From the NCBI RefSeq assembly GCF_030056735.1, contig NZ_JASHKN010000003.1:186001-250000 (forward strand): a DNA stretch of 64,000 nt, written 5' to 3'. Of this stretch, positions 1 through 7,360 are shown in pieces; positions within the stretch are counted from its first letter, which is position 1; the number at the start of each line of letters is the position of its first letter. The stretch comes from Rhodococcus sp. IEGM 1409. Its GTDB lineage: Bacteria; Actinomycetota; Actinomycetes; Mycobacteriales; Mycobacteriaceae. The position numbers were made by a program, and so were the translations under genes. The notes beneath the pieces were generated by a model, which was not told the origin of the DNA, did no database searches, and saw only the letters and a program-made list of their open reading frames with translations.

Positions 1-2
1 GG

Positions 3-632
3 GCCCACGGCGGCGCATACCGGGAGCAGCTCGTCATCGACGCACGCCTGGTCGTGCCGCGCCCCGAGGCGGTGAGCATCGAGCAGGCCGCCGCCCTGCC
101 CTCCTCGGCGGTCGCGGGCTACTCGTTGGTGCAGAACCTCCGCATCACAGACGAAGACACGCTGCTGGTGCACGGGGCCGCGGGCAGCGTCGGAGCTGCG
201 ACCGTGCAAATCGCGCTCGACCAGGGGGCACGAGTCATCGGCACGGCCTCGGCCCGCAACCACAACTACCTACGCTCCCTGGGCGCCATCCCCGTCCTCT
301 ACGGCGACGCCCTCGCCTCCGCACTCCGCCGGCTCGGCCCGATCACCGCCAGCGCTGACGCGGTCGGCGGACGAGAATCAGTCGACGCGACCCGAGCAGT
401 GCTCGTCGAGGGCGGCCGTGCAGTGACGGCGTGGGGCGACGAGCATTCCCGCGCCGCGGACATCCCGTGGGTGCGGCACCCGGACGACGAGTTGGAGCAG
501 ACCGTCGCGATCGCCGCTCGGGGCGCGCTCACGGTCCGTATCGGCGAGACCTTCCCACTCGAGTCCGCCGCAGACGCTCTCGAGCTCAGCCACACGGGTC
601 ACCCGGCTGGGAAGATCCTCCTCGCGCCCTGA
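3..632 (+). CDS. Zinc-type alcohol dehydrogenase-like NADP-dependent oxidoreductase, C-terminal part
   Basis: The gene runs in from the left edge of the window; the open frame is already in phase at base 3 and no start is visible, so roughly the first 100 residues of an MDR-family protein of about 300 residues are missing. The cofactor-binding motif HGAAGSVGAATVQIA is followed by the typical Rossmann fold and the C-terminal HPAGKILL, as in quinone oxidoreductase-like (QOR/zeta-crystallin) proteins that reduce enones or quinones with NADPH. No zinc-binding cysteines are seen in the part present. It ends about 300 bases before the next gene, which is convergent. The substrate cannot be told. 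Confidence 0.85.
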   Translation, partial: AHGGAYREQLVIDARLVVPRPEAVSIEQAAALPSSAVAGYSLVQNLRITDEDTLLVHGAAGSVGAATVQIALDQGARVIGTASARNHNYLRSLGAIPVLYGDALASALRRLGPITASADAVGGRESVDATRAVLVEGGRAVTAWGDEHSRAADIPWVRHPDDELEQTVAIAARGALTVRIGETFPLESAADALELSHTGHPAGKILLAP

Positions 633-877
633 TAGCCGGACGCTCACACGGCCGTCGACAGCGCACGGAACACGCCACCCGACGAATGGAGAACATGGAC
701 CTAGATCGGGAAAGAGGCGGTGCGAGTCCTACTCCCGACCGTGCGTCACGGTGGGGCTCCGTATCTGACGAGGCACCGACCGCCCAATTTCTACACGTGG
801 TGCGCCGACTCGAATTTCTCAGAACAACGTATTTCGACGTAGCGGTGGAGATCGTGTTTTCCACCGAACAGTTCCCT
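633..877. other. Gene-free stretch between convergent genes
   Basis: No start with a convincing ribosome site, no recognisable protein and no RNA gene were found here on either strand. The part around 780-870 is visibly richer in A/T than its surroundings. It could be decayed coding sequence, but no family could be recognised in any frame. Confidence 0.5.
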
Positions 878-916
878 CGCCTCGGATCGGGTGCTGCAAC
901 CGCAGGATCCGAGGCG
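878..916. terminator. Inverted repeat between convergent genes
   Basis: CGCCTCGGATC at 878-888 and its exact complement at 906-916 form an 11-bp stem with a 17-base loop, 16 bases beyond the stop of the minus-strand dehydrogenase. There is no U-tract, which is common for actinobacterial terminators. It could serve both converging genes. Confidence 0.6.
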
Positions 917-932
917 GGAATCACCGACGTAC

Positions 933-1865
933 TCAGTAGCCGGCAACCGGATCGACGACGGCAGCCAACGCCTCGCCCTTCGCGAAGCGGGTCACGTTCT
1001 TGGAGACGTGATCCGCAAACGCGGCGGGGCGAACGCCTGGCGGATTGGAATCGTGGGGAGTGATGATCGCATTCGTCAGATCCCACAGAGGGTGACCGTC
1101 AGGGAGGGGTTCGGGGTCGGTGACGTCGAGTCCGGCGCCGCCGATCTGTTCCGACTCGATCGCCTCGACCAGCGCGTCGGTGTCGACCAGTGATCCGCGC
1201 GCTACGTTGATCACCCAGGAATGGGGTTGCATCGCTGCCAACTGTGCGCGGCCCACGAGGTGACGGGTGGCCGGGGTGGCAGGGGCCGCAATCACGAAGT
1301 GATCTGCGCAAGAATAGATTTCATCCATCCTGGATGCAGGGTACGTTGAGATGGCTCCGGGAACCGGGCTACCGGAACGATTGACTGCGATGCTGTCCGT
1401 CCCCTGCGCGGCCAGCATCGGAATCAGCGCGCGGCCGATACCGCCTGCGCCGATGATCGCAACCGTCGAACCACGGAGGGTGCCAATCTTGGGAAAGAAC
1501 TCGAACTGACGCCACGTTCGAGCTTCGATGTGCGCGGGCAGGTGACGAACTCCGGCCAACAGCAGCATGAGCGCGTGCTCGGCCACCGATGCCGAAAACG
1601 CGCCGGCCGCCGAGGTCCACGTGATGTCGGTATCCTTCGGAATCACACCGGAGTCAAACCAATCCTCGATTCCCGCCGACGGCAACTGCACCCACCTGAC
1701 CGACGCCGGCAACTCCGACGGAAAGGTTTCGGGTGAGCCCGCCCAGATCAGGGCGTCGGCAGTGTCGATCGGACTGATCAGACCACCGCCCCGAAGCACC
1801 GCGCTGTCGAGCAGTGCATCGGGGACGGGGCCGATCGCTACGCGTGGAGAGGTGTCAGTCGCCAT
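933..1865 (-). CDS. D-isomer-specific 2-hydroxyacid dehydrogenase
   Basis: The 310-residue protein has the family's full architecture. The NAD-binding motif IIGAGGIGRALIP lies near residue 140, the catalytic arginine in INVARGSLVDTDAL, the glutamate in DVTDPEPLPDGHPLW and the catalytic histidine in IITPHDSNP. Such enzymes reduce 2-oxoacids to D-2-hydroxyacids with NAD(P)H in the cytosol; the substrate is not predictable. Its start lies only 9 bases beyond the ectC stop on the same strand, so it is probably the last gene of the ectoine operon. That is an unusual place for this family, where ectD (ectoine hydroxylase) is often found instead. Confidence 0.9.
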   Translation of the reverse strand: MATDTSPRVAIGPVPDALLDSAVLRGGGLISPIDTADALIWAGSPETFPSELPASVRWVQLPSAGIEDWFDSGVIPKDTDITWTSAAGAFSASVAEHALMLLLAGVRHLPAHIEARTWRQFEFFPKIGTLRGSTVAIIGAGGIGRALIPMLAAQGTDSIAVNRSGSPVPGAISTYPASRMDEIYSCADHFVIAAPATPATRHLVGRAQLAAMQPHSWVINVARGSLVDTDALVEAIESEQIGGAGLDVTDPEPLPDGHPLWDLTNAIITPHDSNPPGVRPAAFADHVSKNVTRFAKGEALAAVVDPVAGY

Positions 1866-1874
1866 GACTAGACG

Positions 1875-2273
1875 CTACGCGGGGACCTCCACCAGTGGGT
1901 AGACACCATTCTCGTCGTGTACCTCGCGCCCGGTGACCGGCGGATTGAACACACACAGCATGCGCATCTGCGTGTCGGGCTCGACGCGATGACGCTCGTG
2001 GCCGTTGAGCAGGTACATCGACCCCGGTGCGAGATCGTATTCCTTGTTGTTGTCGAGGTCGATCAGCTTGCCGGTGCCCTCGACGAGCCAGACAGCCTCG
2101 ACGTGGTTGGCGTAATGGAACTCGTTGACCGAACCCGCCTTGATGGTGGTCTCGTGGAACGAGAACCCGACGCGGTCGCCGCCGAGGACGATGCGCTTGC
2201 TGCGCCAGTTGCCGTCCTCACTCGTGATGTCGCGGTCGGTGTCGGTGATCTCGGTGGTGGTGCGAACGATCAT
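1875..2273 (-). CDS. ectC: L-ectoine synthase
   Basis: The 132-residue cupin-fold enzyme closes N-gamma-acetyl-2,4-diaminobutyrate into the compatible solute ectoine, the last step of the pathway. Length and sequence match the family (start MIVRTTTEIT, cupin segments EFHYANHVEAVWLVEGTGK and LNGHERHRV). It follows ectB after 15 bases and the gene order ectA-ectB-ectC is the classical one. An AGGAAGGACT-type ribosome site lies just upstream of the ATG. Expression is expected under osmotic or temperature stress. Confidence 0.97.
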   Translation of the reverse strand: MIVRTTTEITDTDRDITSEDGNWRSKRIVLGGDRVGFSFHETTIKAGSVNEFHYANHVEAVWLVEGTGKLIDLDNNKEYDLAPGSMYLLNGHERHRVEPDTQMRMLCVFNPPVTGREVHDENGVYPLVEVPA

Positions 2274-2288
2274 GGGAGAGTCCTTCCT

Positions 2289-3551
2289 CTAGCTGCAGAC
2301 CTTGAGTGTCGCCTCGGCCAGGATGGAGAGGCCGTGCTCGAGCTCTTCGTCGGTAATCGTCAGTGCCGGAAGCAGTTTCACAACCTGGTCGGACGGTCCG
2401 GAGGTCTCGGCGAGCAGCCCCTCGTCGAATGCGAGCTGGCACACCTTTCCGGCGCGCTCCGGCTGGTCGAAGACCAAGCCCTGAACCAGGCCGCGTCCGC
2501 GGTGAGAGACCTCGCCGGGGAACTGATCGGAGAGATTGGCGAAGCATTCGCTGATGCGTGCGCCCTTCTTCAGCGTTGTCTTGGTCAGTGCGTCGTCGGA
2601 CCAGTAGTGGTCGAGTGCCACCTTGGAGGTGACGAACGCGGGGTTGTTGCCACGGAAGGTGCCGTTGTGCTCGCCCGGTCCCCAGACGTCGAGTTCACGC
2701 TTGAACAGCGTGAGCGCCATGGGCATTCCGTAGCCGCTGATCGACTTGGACAGCGTGACGATGTCGGGAACGATTCCGGCCTCTTCGAAGGAGAAGAACG
2801 GGCCGGTACGGCCGCAACCCATCTGGACGTCGTCGACGATCAGCAGGATTCCGCGATCCGAGCACAGTGTTGCCAGCGCTCGAAGCCATTCGGGGCGAGC
2901 GACATTGACGCCACCTTCGCCCTGCACGGTTTCGACGATCACTGCCGCGGGGCGGTTGATTCCACTACCGGAATCATCGAGAACGCGGGAGAACCACTGG
3001 AAGTCCTCGGTGACACCGTCGAAGTAGTTGTCGAAGGGCATCGGTGTCGTGTGCACGAGGGGGACACCGGCGCCCGCGCGCTTCATCGAGTTACCGGTCA
3101 CGGAGAGTGCACCAAGTGTCATTCCGTGAAATGCGTTGGTGAAGTTGATGACTGCCGAACGTCCGGTGACCTTGCGAGCCAGTTTCAGTGCAGCCTCGAC
3201 GGTGTTCGAGCCGGTCGGCCCGGGGAACTGGACCTTGTAGTCCAGGCCGCGCGGCTCGAGGATGTTGCGCTGAAAGGTCTCCAGGAACTCGCGTTTGGCG
3301 ACGGTGGACATGTCGAGGCCGTGCGTGATGCCGTCGTTCATGATGTAGTCGACCAGTGCGGATTTGAGCACCGGGTTGTTGTGGCCGTAGTTGAGTGCGC
3401 CGGCGCCGGCGAAGAAATCGAGGTAATCGCGTCCGTTCTCGTCACGAATCCAGGATCCGGATGCGCTGGTGAACACTGCAGGCCAGTCACGGCAGTAGCT
3501 GCGAACCTCGGACTCGAGGGTTTCGAAAATGCTTGCTTCGTTGATATTCAT
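2289..3551 (-). CDS. ectB: Diaminobutyrate--2-oxoglutarate transaminase
   Basis: A class-III PLP aminotransferase of 420 residues that makes L-2,4-diaminobutyrate from aspartate semialdehyde and glutamate, the first step of ectoine synthesis. The PLP-binding lysine sits in TLSKSISGYG, after the aspartate of LIVDDVQMGCGRTG. The start MNINEASIF at 3551 is preferred over an in-frame ATG at 3575 because GGAGG lies 12 bases before it and overlaps the upstream candidate. The gene lies 48 bases beyond ectA in the same operon. Confidence 0.96.
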   Translation of the reverse strand: MNINEASIFETLESEVRSYCRDWPAVFTSASGSWIRDENGRDYLDFFAGAGALNYGHNNPVLKSALVDYIMNDGITHGLDMSTVAKREFLETFQRNILEPRGLDYKVQFPGPTGSNTVEAALKLARKVTGRSAVINFTNAFHGMTLGALSVTGNSMKRAGAGVPLVHTTPMPFDNYFDGVTEDFQWFSRVLDDSGSGINRPAAVIVETVQGEGGVNVARPEWLRALATLCSDRGILLIVDDVQMGCGRTGPFFSFEEAGIVPDIVTLSKSISGYGMPMALTLFKRELDVWGPGEHNGTFRGNNPAFVTSKVALDHYWSDDALTKTTLKKGARISECFANLSDQFPGEVSHRGRGLVQGLVFDQPERAGKVCQLAFDEGLLAETSGPSDQVVKLLPALTITDEELEHGLSILAEATLKVCS

Positions 3552-3599
3552 ATCTTCTTTGTTCCTCCGGGGCATGCTGTATGCCGAGCGCGAAGTGCG

Positions 3600-4115
3600 C
3601 TAGGCGCCGATCGTGTAAAGATCTTCGGCTTCGTGTCCATCGGGAAAATCGTTGGGCGAGAACAAGGTCTGCCTGGTTATCGGTACTTCGCGTCGACGTG
3701 CGAGCGCAGTGAAGAGTGCGATCGAAGCCTCGTTGTCGGGGCTGATCGTCGTCTCCAGATGTGTAACACCCAGTGGGGCAGTGCGATCCATCAAGTCGGA
3801 CAGCATGCGGGCAGCAATTGCCTTGCCGCGCTGGTCCTCGTCGACCGCGACTTGCCACACGAACAGGGTTTCCTGTGCGCTGGGACGGGTATAACCGGAA
3901 ACGAATCCGACTACGCGGCCGTCTACCTCTGCGACGATGGACGTCGCGCTGAAATCCCTGCACCACAACAGGTATGCATAACTAGAATTGAGGTCGAGCA
4001 CCTTCGAATCACGTGCGATCTCCCAGAGCCGGACTCCGTCATCGATCTGTGGGCTTCTGAACAACACCGCGTCCGGCGCGGTGGTCGGGATAGCTCTCGT
4101 ATCAACAGGCTTCAT
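3600..4115 (-). CDS. ectA: L-2,4-diaminobutyrate N-gamma-acetyltransferase
   Basis: A 171-residue GNAT-fold enzyme that transfers acetyl from acetyl-CoA to diaminobutyrate, the middle step of ectoine synthesis. The acetyl-CoA motif is VDEDQRGKAIAARML, followed by the ectA-typical LETTISPDNEASIALF. It is the first gene of ectABC. No strong ribosome site precedes the ATG, so the exact start is less certain than the identity. A consensus CRP/GlxR site lies about 95 bases upstream. Confidence 0.95.
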   Translation of the reverse strand: MKPVDTRAIPTTAPDAVLFRSPQIDDGVRLWEIARDSKVLDLNSSYAYLLWCRDFSATSIVAEVDGRVVGFVSGYTRPSAQETLFVWQVAVDEDQRGKAIAARMLSDLMDRTAPLGVTHLETTISPDNEASIALFTALARRREVPITRQTLFSPNDFPDGHEAEDLYTIGA

Positions 4116-4208
4116 CGGTCATCTGAACGTAACAATCATTGCTGTCGAAGTCATGCAGATGTCCGTTTCGGGCCGTGTGGAACCCGTTGCGCCCCAGGTG
4201 AGGACATG

Positions 4209-4228
4209 AATGTGATGGTGCTCACATT
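4209..4228. promoter_or_regulatory. CRP/GlxR-type operator upstream of ectA
   Basis: AATGTGA and TCACATT form perfect 7-base arms around a 6-base spacer. This contains TGTGA-N6-TCACA, the consensus of CRP-family regulators including actinobacterial GlxR. It lies between the 3' end of recQ and the ectA start, roughly 95 bases before the ATG, a position compatible with activation or with repression of a distal promoter. Confidence 0.7.
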
Positions 4229-4275
4229 ATGTAACTTTTGCCGTTGTCAGAGCGACTATTTCGGGCAAAAACTCG

Positions 4276-6375
4276 CTATTTCGGGCTCGCGAGCGCCAGC
4301 GGAAGTACCGAGTGAGCGCCAGCCTGTCGAAGTGCGCGTGCGGCCATCGTGAAAGTCCAACCGGTATCGGCGATTGCGTCGACAAGAAGTATTGGTCCCT
4401 GGTGGATACTCATGTCCGGGACTTCCCAAACATCGACCAGTCCGGACACGCGATAGGCGGAGTTCGCTGCCGACACCGGAGGGTGGTCGGGTCGCAAGCG
4501 AAGGGTGCCCAGGTCGGTCAATCGCCCGACCTCGGCCAACTTGGCAGCCAGGCTCGACACCAGCAACGGATGCGTCGTGGATTCGAGGGCCATGACACCG
4601 GTGGGGCGCTCGGCCCAATTCCAAGCCGCCAGAACGCTGATACACGCACTGACCACCGCATCGGGTACCTCTGCGTCGGGACCGTCGAAAAGCGTGCGGA
4701 GACGTTGGCCCCAGCCCAGGTCCGACATCCGTCCGAGAATGCGCCCGGTTTCCGGTCCCTCGGTGATCTTCCCAGAGAGCTTGACGCCCAGCTTGCTCAG
4801 ACCGGTCGGCCACATCTTGCGCGGCTCGAGGTCGAATCCGGGGCGCTGCAAGCGTGCCCGAGTCTCGTCGAGGGCGGCGGTGTCGACAGTGGTGTCGTAG
4901 CGATTGCCGGTGCAGTTGTCACAGCGTCCGCACTGTGAGTTCTCCGAGGTCAGTCCAGGATCGTCGAGTTGTTCACGCAAGAAGGTCATTCGACACGTCG
5001 TGATGCTCTGGTACTCGACCATTGCGGCCTGCTCGGCCTGGCGAGCGTCGTCTAGTCGGCTGTAGCGCTCGGCGTCGTACACCCAAGGTTCGCCGGTGCT
5101 GATCCACCCGCCCTTGACACGTTTGACCGCACCGTCGACGTCGAGAACTTTGAGGACCATCTCGAGACGCGTGCGATTGAGCTCCACCAGAGGTTCGAGT
5201 GCCGGTGTCGACGTGGCCTTTTCGGTGTCGAGGTGTTCGATAACACTGCGGACCAGATGCTCGCGGGGGAAGGCGACCGAGGCGAAGTAGCTCCAGATCT
5301 GCTTGTCCTCGGCGCCCGGCAGCAGGATCACGTCGGCCCGGTCGGTGGAACGACCAGCGCGGCCCACCTGCTGGTAGTACGAGATCGGCGACGACGGTGC
5401 GCCGAGATGGACGACGAACCCGAGATCAGGCTTGTCGAAGCCCATTCCGAGGGCCGAGGTGGCCACCAGGGCCTTGACGCGATTGCCCAACAAGTCCTGC
5501 TCGAGGGATTCACGTTCGGTGGGATCGGTCTGGCCCGTGTAGGCAGCGACGGTATGCCCGCGTTCGGACAGCAGGCTTGCGAGGTCGCGTGCGGCCGAGA
5601 CCGTCAGCGTGTAGATGATGCCCGATCCCGGCAGCGTCTCGAGCATGTCGGCGAGCCAGGCAGCGCGCGCCGTCGCCTCGGGAATGTGAACCACGGAGAG
5701 GTGAAGTGACTCGCGTTCGAGCCCGCCGCGAAGTACGAGCGTTTCCTCGCCGCCGACGCCGAGTTGGGCGGACACGTCCTCGACGACGCGGTTGTTGGCC
5801 GTAGCCGTGGTCGCGAGGACGGGGATGCCCTCGCCGAGTTCGGCGATCAACGTTCTGATGCGCCGATAGTCGGGACGAAAATCGTGTCCCCAGTCGGAAA
5901 CGCAGTGAGCCTCGTCGACCACTACCAGGCCGGCATCAGCTGCCAGGGACGGCAGAACCTGATCGCGGAAGTCGGGGTTGTTGAGGCGCTCGGGGCTGAC
6001 CAGAAGTACGTCGAGATCGTTGGCTGCGACGCGGGCGTGGATGTCGTCCCATTCGGTGACGTTGCCCGAGTTGATGGTTGCGGCTCGCACCCCGGCACGC
6101 TCGGCAGAACTGACCTGGTTTCGCATCAGGGCCAACAACGGAGAGACGATGACCGTGGGGCCGTGGCCTGTCGCCCGGAGCAGCTTCGCCGAGATGAAGT
6201 AGACCGCCGACTTGCCCCAGCCGGTCCGCTGGACGACGAGGGCACGCTTGCGTTGCACCACCAGCGCCTCGATGGCCGTCCACTGGTCCTCGCGTAGGCG
6301 GGCATCCGGCCCCGCGAGTTCGCGGAGCAGCCGCTCGGCTTCGTCGCGCATGGCTGGGGCAGTGGCGGTGGTCAT
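4276..6375 (-). CDS. recQ: RecQ-family ATP-dependent DNA helicase with phosphoribosyltransferase-like tail
   Basis: The 699-residue protein has helicase motif I in QRTGWGKSAVYF, the DEAH box in VVDEAHCVSDWGHDF and motif VI in YYQQVGRAGRS. A RecQ zinc site is formed by a cysteine near residue 475 plus CGRCDNC. Beyond the RecQ core, about residues 550-699 end in GPILLVDAIADTGWTFTMAA, which resembles the PRPP loop of type-I phosphoribosyltransferases. RecQ enzymes unwind DNA 3' to 5' in repair and fork restart. The ATG at 6375 is chosen over one 30 bases upstream because family homology starts after it. Confidence 0.9.
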   Translation of the reverse strand: MTTATAPAMRDEAERLLRELAGPDARLREDQWTAIEALVVQRKRALVVQRTGWGKSAVYFISAKLLRATGHGPTVIVSPLLALMRNQVSSAERAGVRAATINSGNVTEWDDIHARVAANDLDVLLVSPERLNNPDFRDQVLPSLAADAGLVVVDEAHCVSDWGHDFRPDYRRIRTLIAELGEGIPVLATTATANNRVVEDVSAQLGVGGEETLVLRGGLERESLHLSVVHIPEATARAAWLADMLETLPGSGIIYTLTVSAARDLASLLSERGHTVAAYTGQTDPTERESLEQDLLGNRVKALVATSALGMGFDKPDLGFVVHLGAPSSPISYYQQVGRAGRSTDRADVILLPGAEDKQIWSYFASVAFPREHLVRSVIEHLDTEKATSTPALEPLVELNRTRLEMVLKVLDVDGAVKRVKGGWISTGEPWVYDAERYSRLDDARQAEQAAMVEYQSITTCRMTFLREQLDDPGLTSENSQCGRCDNCTGNRYDTTVDTAALDETRARLQRPGFDLEPRKMWPTGLSKLGVKLSGKITEGPETGRILGRMSDLGWGQRLRTLFDGPDAEVPDAVVSACISVLAAWNWAERPTGVMALESTTHPLLVSSLAAKLAEVGRLTDLGTLRLRPDHPPVSAANSAYRVSGLVDVWEVPDMSIHQGPILLVDAIADTGWTFTMAARALRQAGAHSVLPLALASPK

Positions 6376-6414
6376 GGACCCCATGGTGCACGACCCTGCC
6401 GACACGTGCGGGCT

Positions 6415-6891
6415 TCAGGCCTTGGCAACAGGTTCCTGGAGCTCGGTGACCCAGCCGTCGACATCTTCCGGGCACGCCAGCGTCACCTCACGGCTGGGGC
6501 CGGCATTGCGGTATCCCGCTGCGTCGATCCATTGAGCCAAGGCCTGATAGGCGGGCAGGCAGTTGTCCATCGAACCCTTGTGCAGCAGCGAGGCCACGTG
6601 CTCTTCGGCCCGCAGGTCCACCACAGCGAACTCGTAGTCGCCCTCGGGATCCGCGTCGACCGGTAGCGCGGCATGTACGACGACGTCCTCGTCGTCACCG
6701 GCATCCTCGTAGTAGGCGACAGCGGGTCCGACCGGGACGACACCGGCACGATCCAAACCGGTACAAAGCCGCTCGTACAACCCGCGAACGACCGGACCGA
6801 TCGATGACGGATCCATCGTCTTGGCGGTACCGGTCAACTCCGCGACCCGCAGCGCCGGAACGGACTTGATCACAACCTCGTATGCGGACAT
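6415..6891 (-). CDS. GyrI-like effector-binding domain, separated from its MerR partner by a frameshift
   Basis: The 158-residue frame is a GyrI-like/BmrR C-terminal ligand-binding domain that begins MSAYEVVIKSVPALRV. In this family the domain normally follows a MerR DNA-binding half in one polypeptide. The same frame stays open upstream of the ATG and reads RLRIIESEGQ, the usual linker, overlapping the end of the MerR frame. One extra base near 6930 therefore separates the halves. As it stands the domain could be made alone from its own ATG (a GAGGG lies 4 bases before it, which is close), or the pair is a pseudogene or a sequencing error. Confidence 0.75.
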   Translation of the reverse strand: MSAYEVVIKSVPALRVAELTGTAKTMDPSSIGPVVRGLYERLCTGLDRAGVVPVGPAVAYYEDAGDDEDVVVHAALPVDADPEGDYEFAVVDLRAEEHVASLLHKGSMDNCLPAYQALAQWIDAAGYRNAGPSREVTLACPEDVDGWVTELQEPVAKA

Positions 6892-6898
6892 CTGTCCC

Positions 6899-7234
6899 TC
6901 ACTTTCGATGATGCGGAGGCGGCTGGACGTGCGCCAGTCGCGCGGTGTCTTCCTGGATCCGGGTCTCGAGTTCTGCTCGGCGAAGCGTGAGCATCCCGCG
7001 GATCTCGTCGACGGTGACCGCCGACTCCACCACCTGCTGGACCTGGGCCAGGGTCAGGCCCAACTCCTTGAGCGCGACGATGCGGTTGAGCAGCGCCAAC
7101 TGGCCCGCGGTGTACGAGCGATACCCGGTGGATACGTCGACCCTCGCGGGTGTGAGCAGGCCGATGGCGTCGTAGTGGCGGAGCATGCGCACAGACACAC
7201 GACCTGCTCTCGCGAAGTCTCCGATGCTCAACAT
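6899..7234 (-). CDS. MerR-family transcriptional regulator, N-terminal half
   Basis: The 111-residue frame carries the winged-helix MerR DNA-binding domain (start MLSIGDFARAGRVSVRMLRH, wing SYTAGQLALLNRI) and a dimerisation helix, then ends in AHVQPPPHHRK. That ending is not a natural C-terminus: shifting frame by one base after AHVQ gives RLRIIESEGQ leading straight into the GyrI-like domain of the next gene. An intact protein would have about 265 residues, the size of BmrR/TipA-like drug-sensing activators. The promoter upstream has the stretched 19-base spacer and dyad typical of MerR autoregulation. Confidence 0.85.
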   Translation of the reverse strand: MLSIGDFARAGRVSVRMLRHYDAIGLLTPARVDVSTGYRSYTAGQLALLNRIVALKELGLTLAQVQQVVESAVTVDEIRGMLTLRRAELETRIQEDTARLAHVQPPPHHRK

Positions 7235-7276
7235 GGTTACTCGCCCCGTTTCTCCCTCACGAACCCGACACCTACA

Positions 7277-7307
7277 GGTTTACGACCTCACACGGTGTCA
7301 GAGTCAA
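7277..7307 (-). promoter_or_regulatory. MerR-type promoter with operator dyad
   Basis: On the minus strand TTGACT (7307-7302) is a good -35 box and TAAACC (7282-7277) a weaker -10 box, separated by 19 bases, the stretched spacing that MerR activators twist into register. The dyad CTCACAC-G-GTGTCAG (7287-7301), with six of seven pairs matching, fills the spacer. It drives the merR frame starting at 7234. Confidence 0.6.
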
Positions 7308-7360
7308 GCCGAGCTTGCTGTGTCAGAGTCAAGCCGAGCTTGCTGTGTCAGAGTCAAGCC
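7296..7360. repeat. 25-bp tandem repeat, 2.6 copies
   Basis: A 25-base unit (first bases TGTCAGAGTCAAGCC) is repeated exactly at 7296-7320 and 7321-7345, and its first 15 bases again at 7346-7360. The last, partial copy is the 3' end of the ribokinase gene including its stop, so the array looks like slippage duplication of that gene end into the merR promoter. Each copy carries a TTGACT box on the minus strand. Confidence 0.9.

Noticed and set aside
633-1063. Plus-strand frame through the gap after the first gene
   Set aside because: No ribosome site or recognisable domain, and it runs into the antisense of the dehydrogenase gene.
1917-4352. Very long plus-strand open frame (811 codons) opposite ectCBA
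   Set aside because: It lies antisense to three well-recognised ect genes, has no ribosome site and no family resemblance; long antisense frames are normal in high-GC DNA.
7296-7360. Possible CRISPR fragment from repeated 25-mers
   Set aside because: The copies are directly adjacent without spacers, and no cas genes are near.
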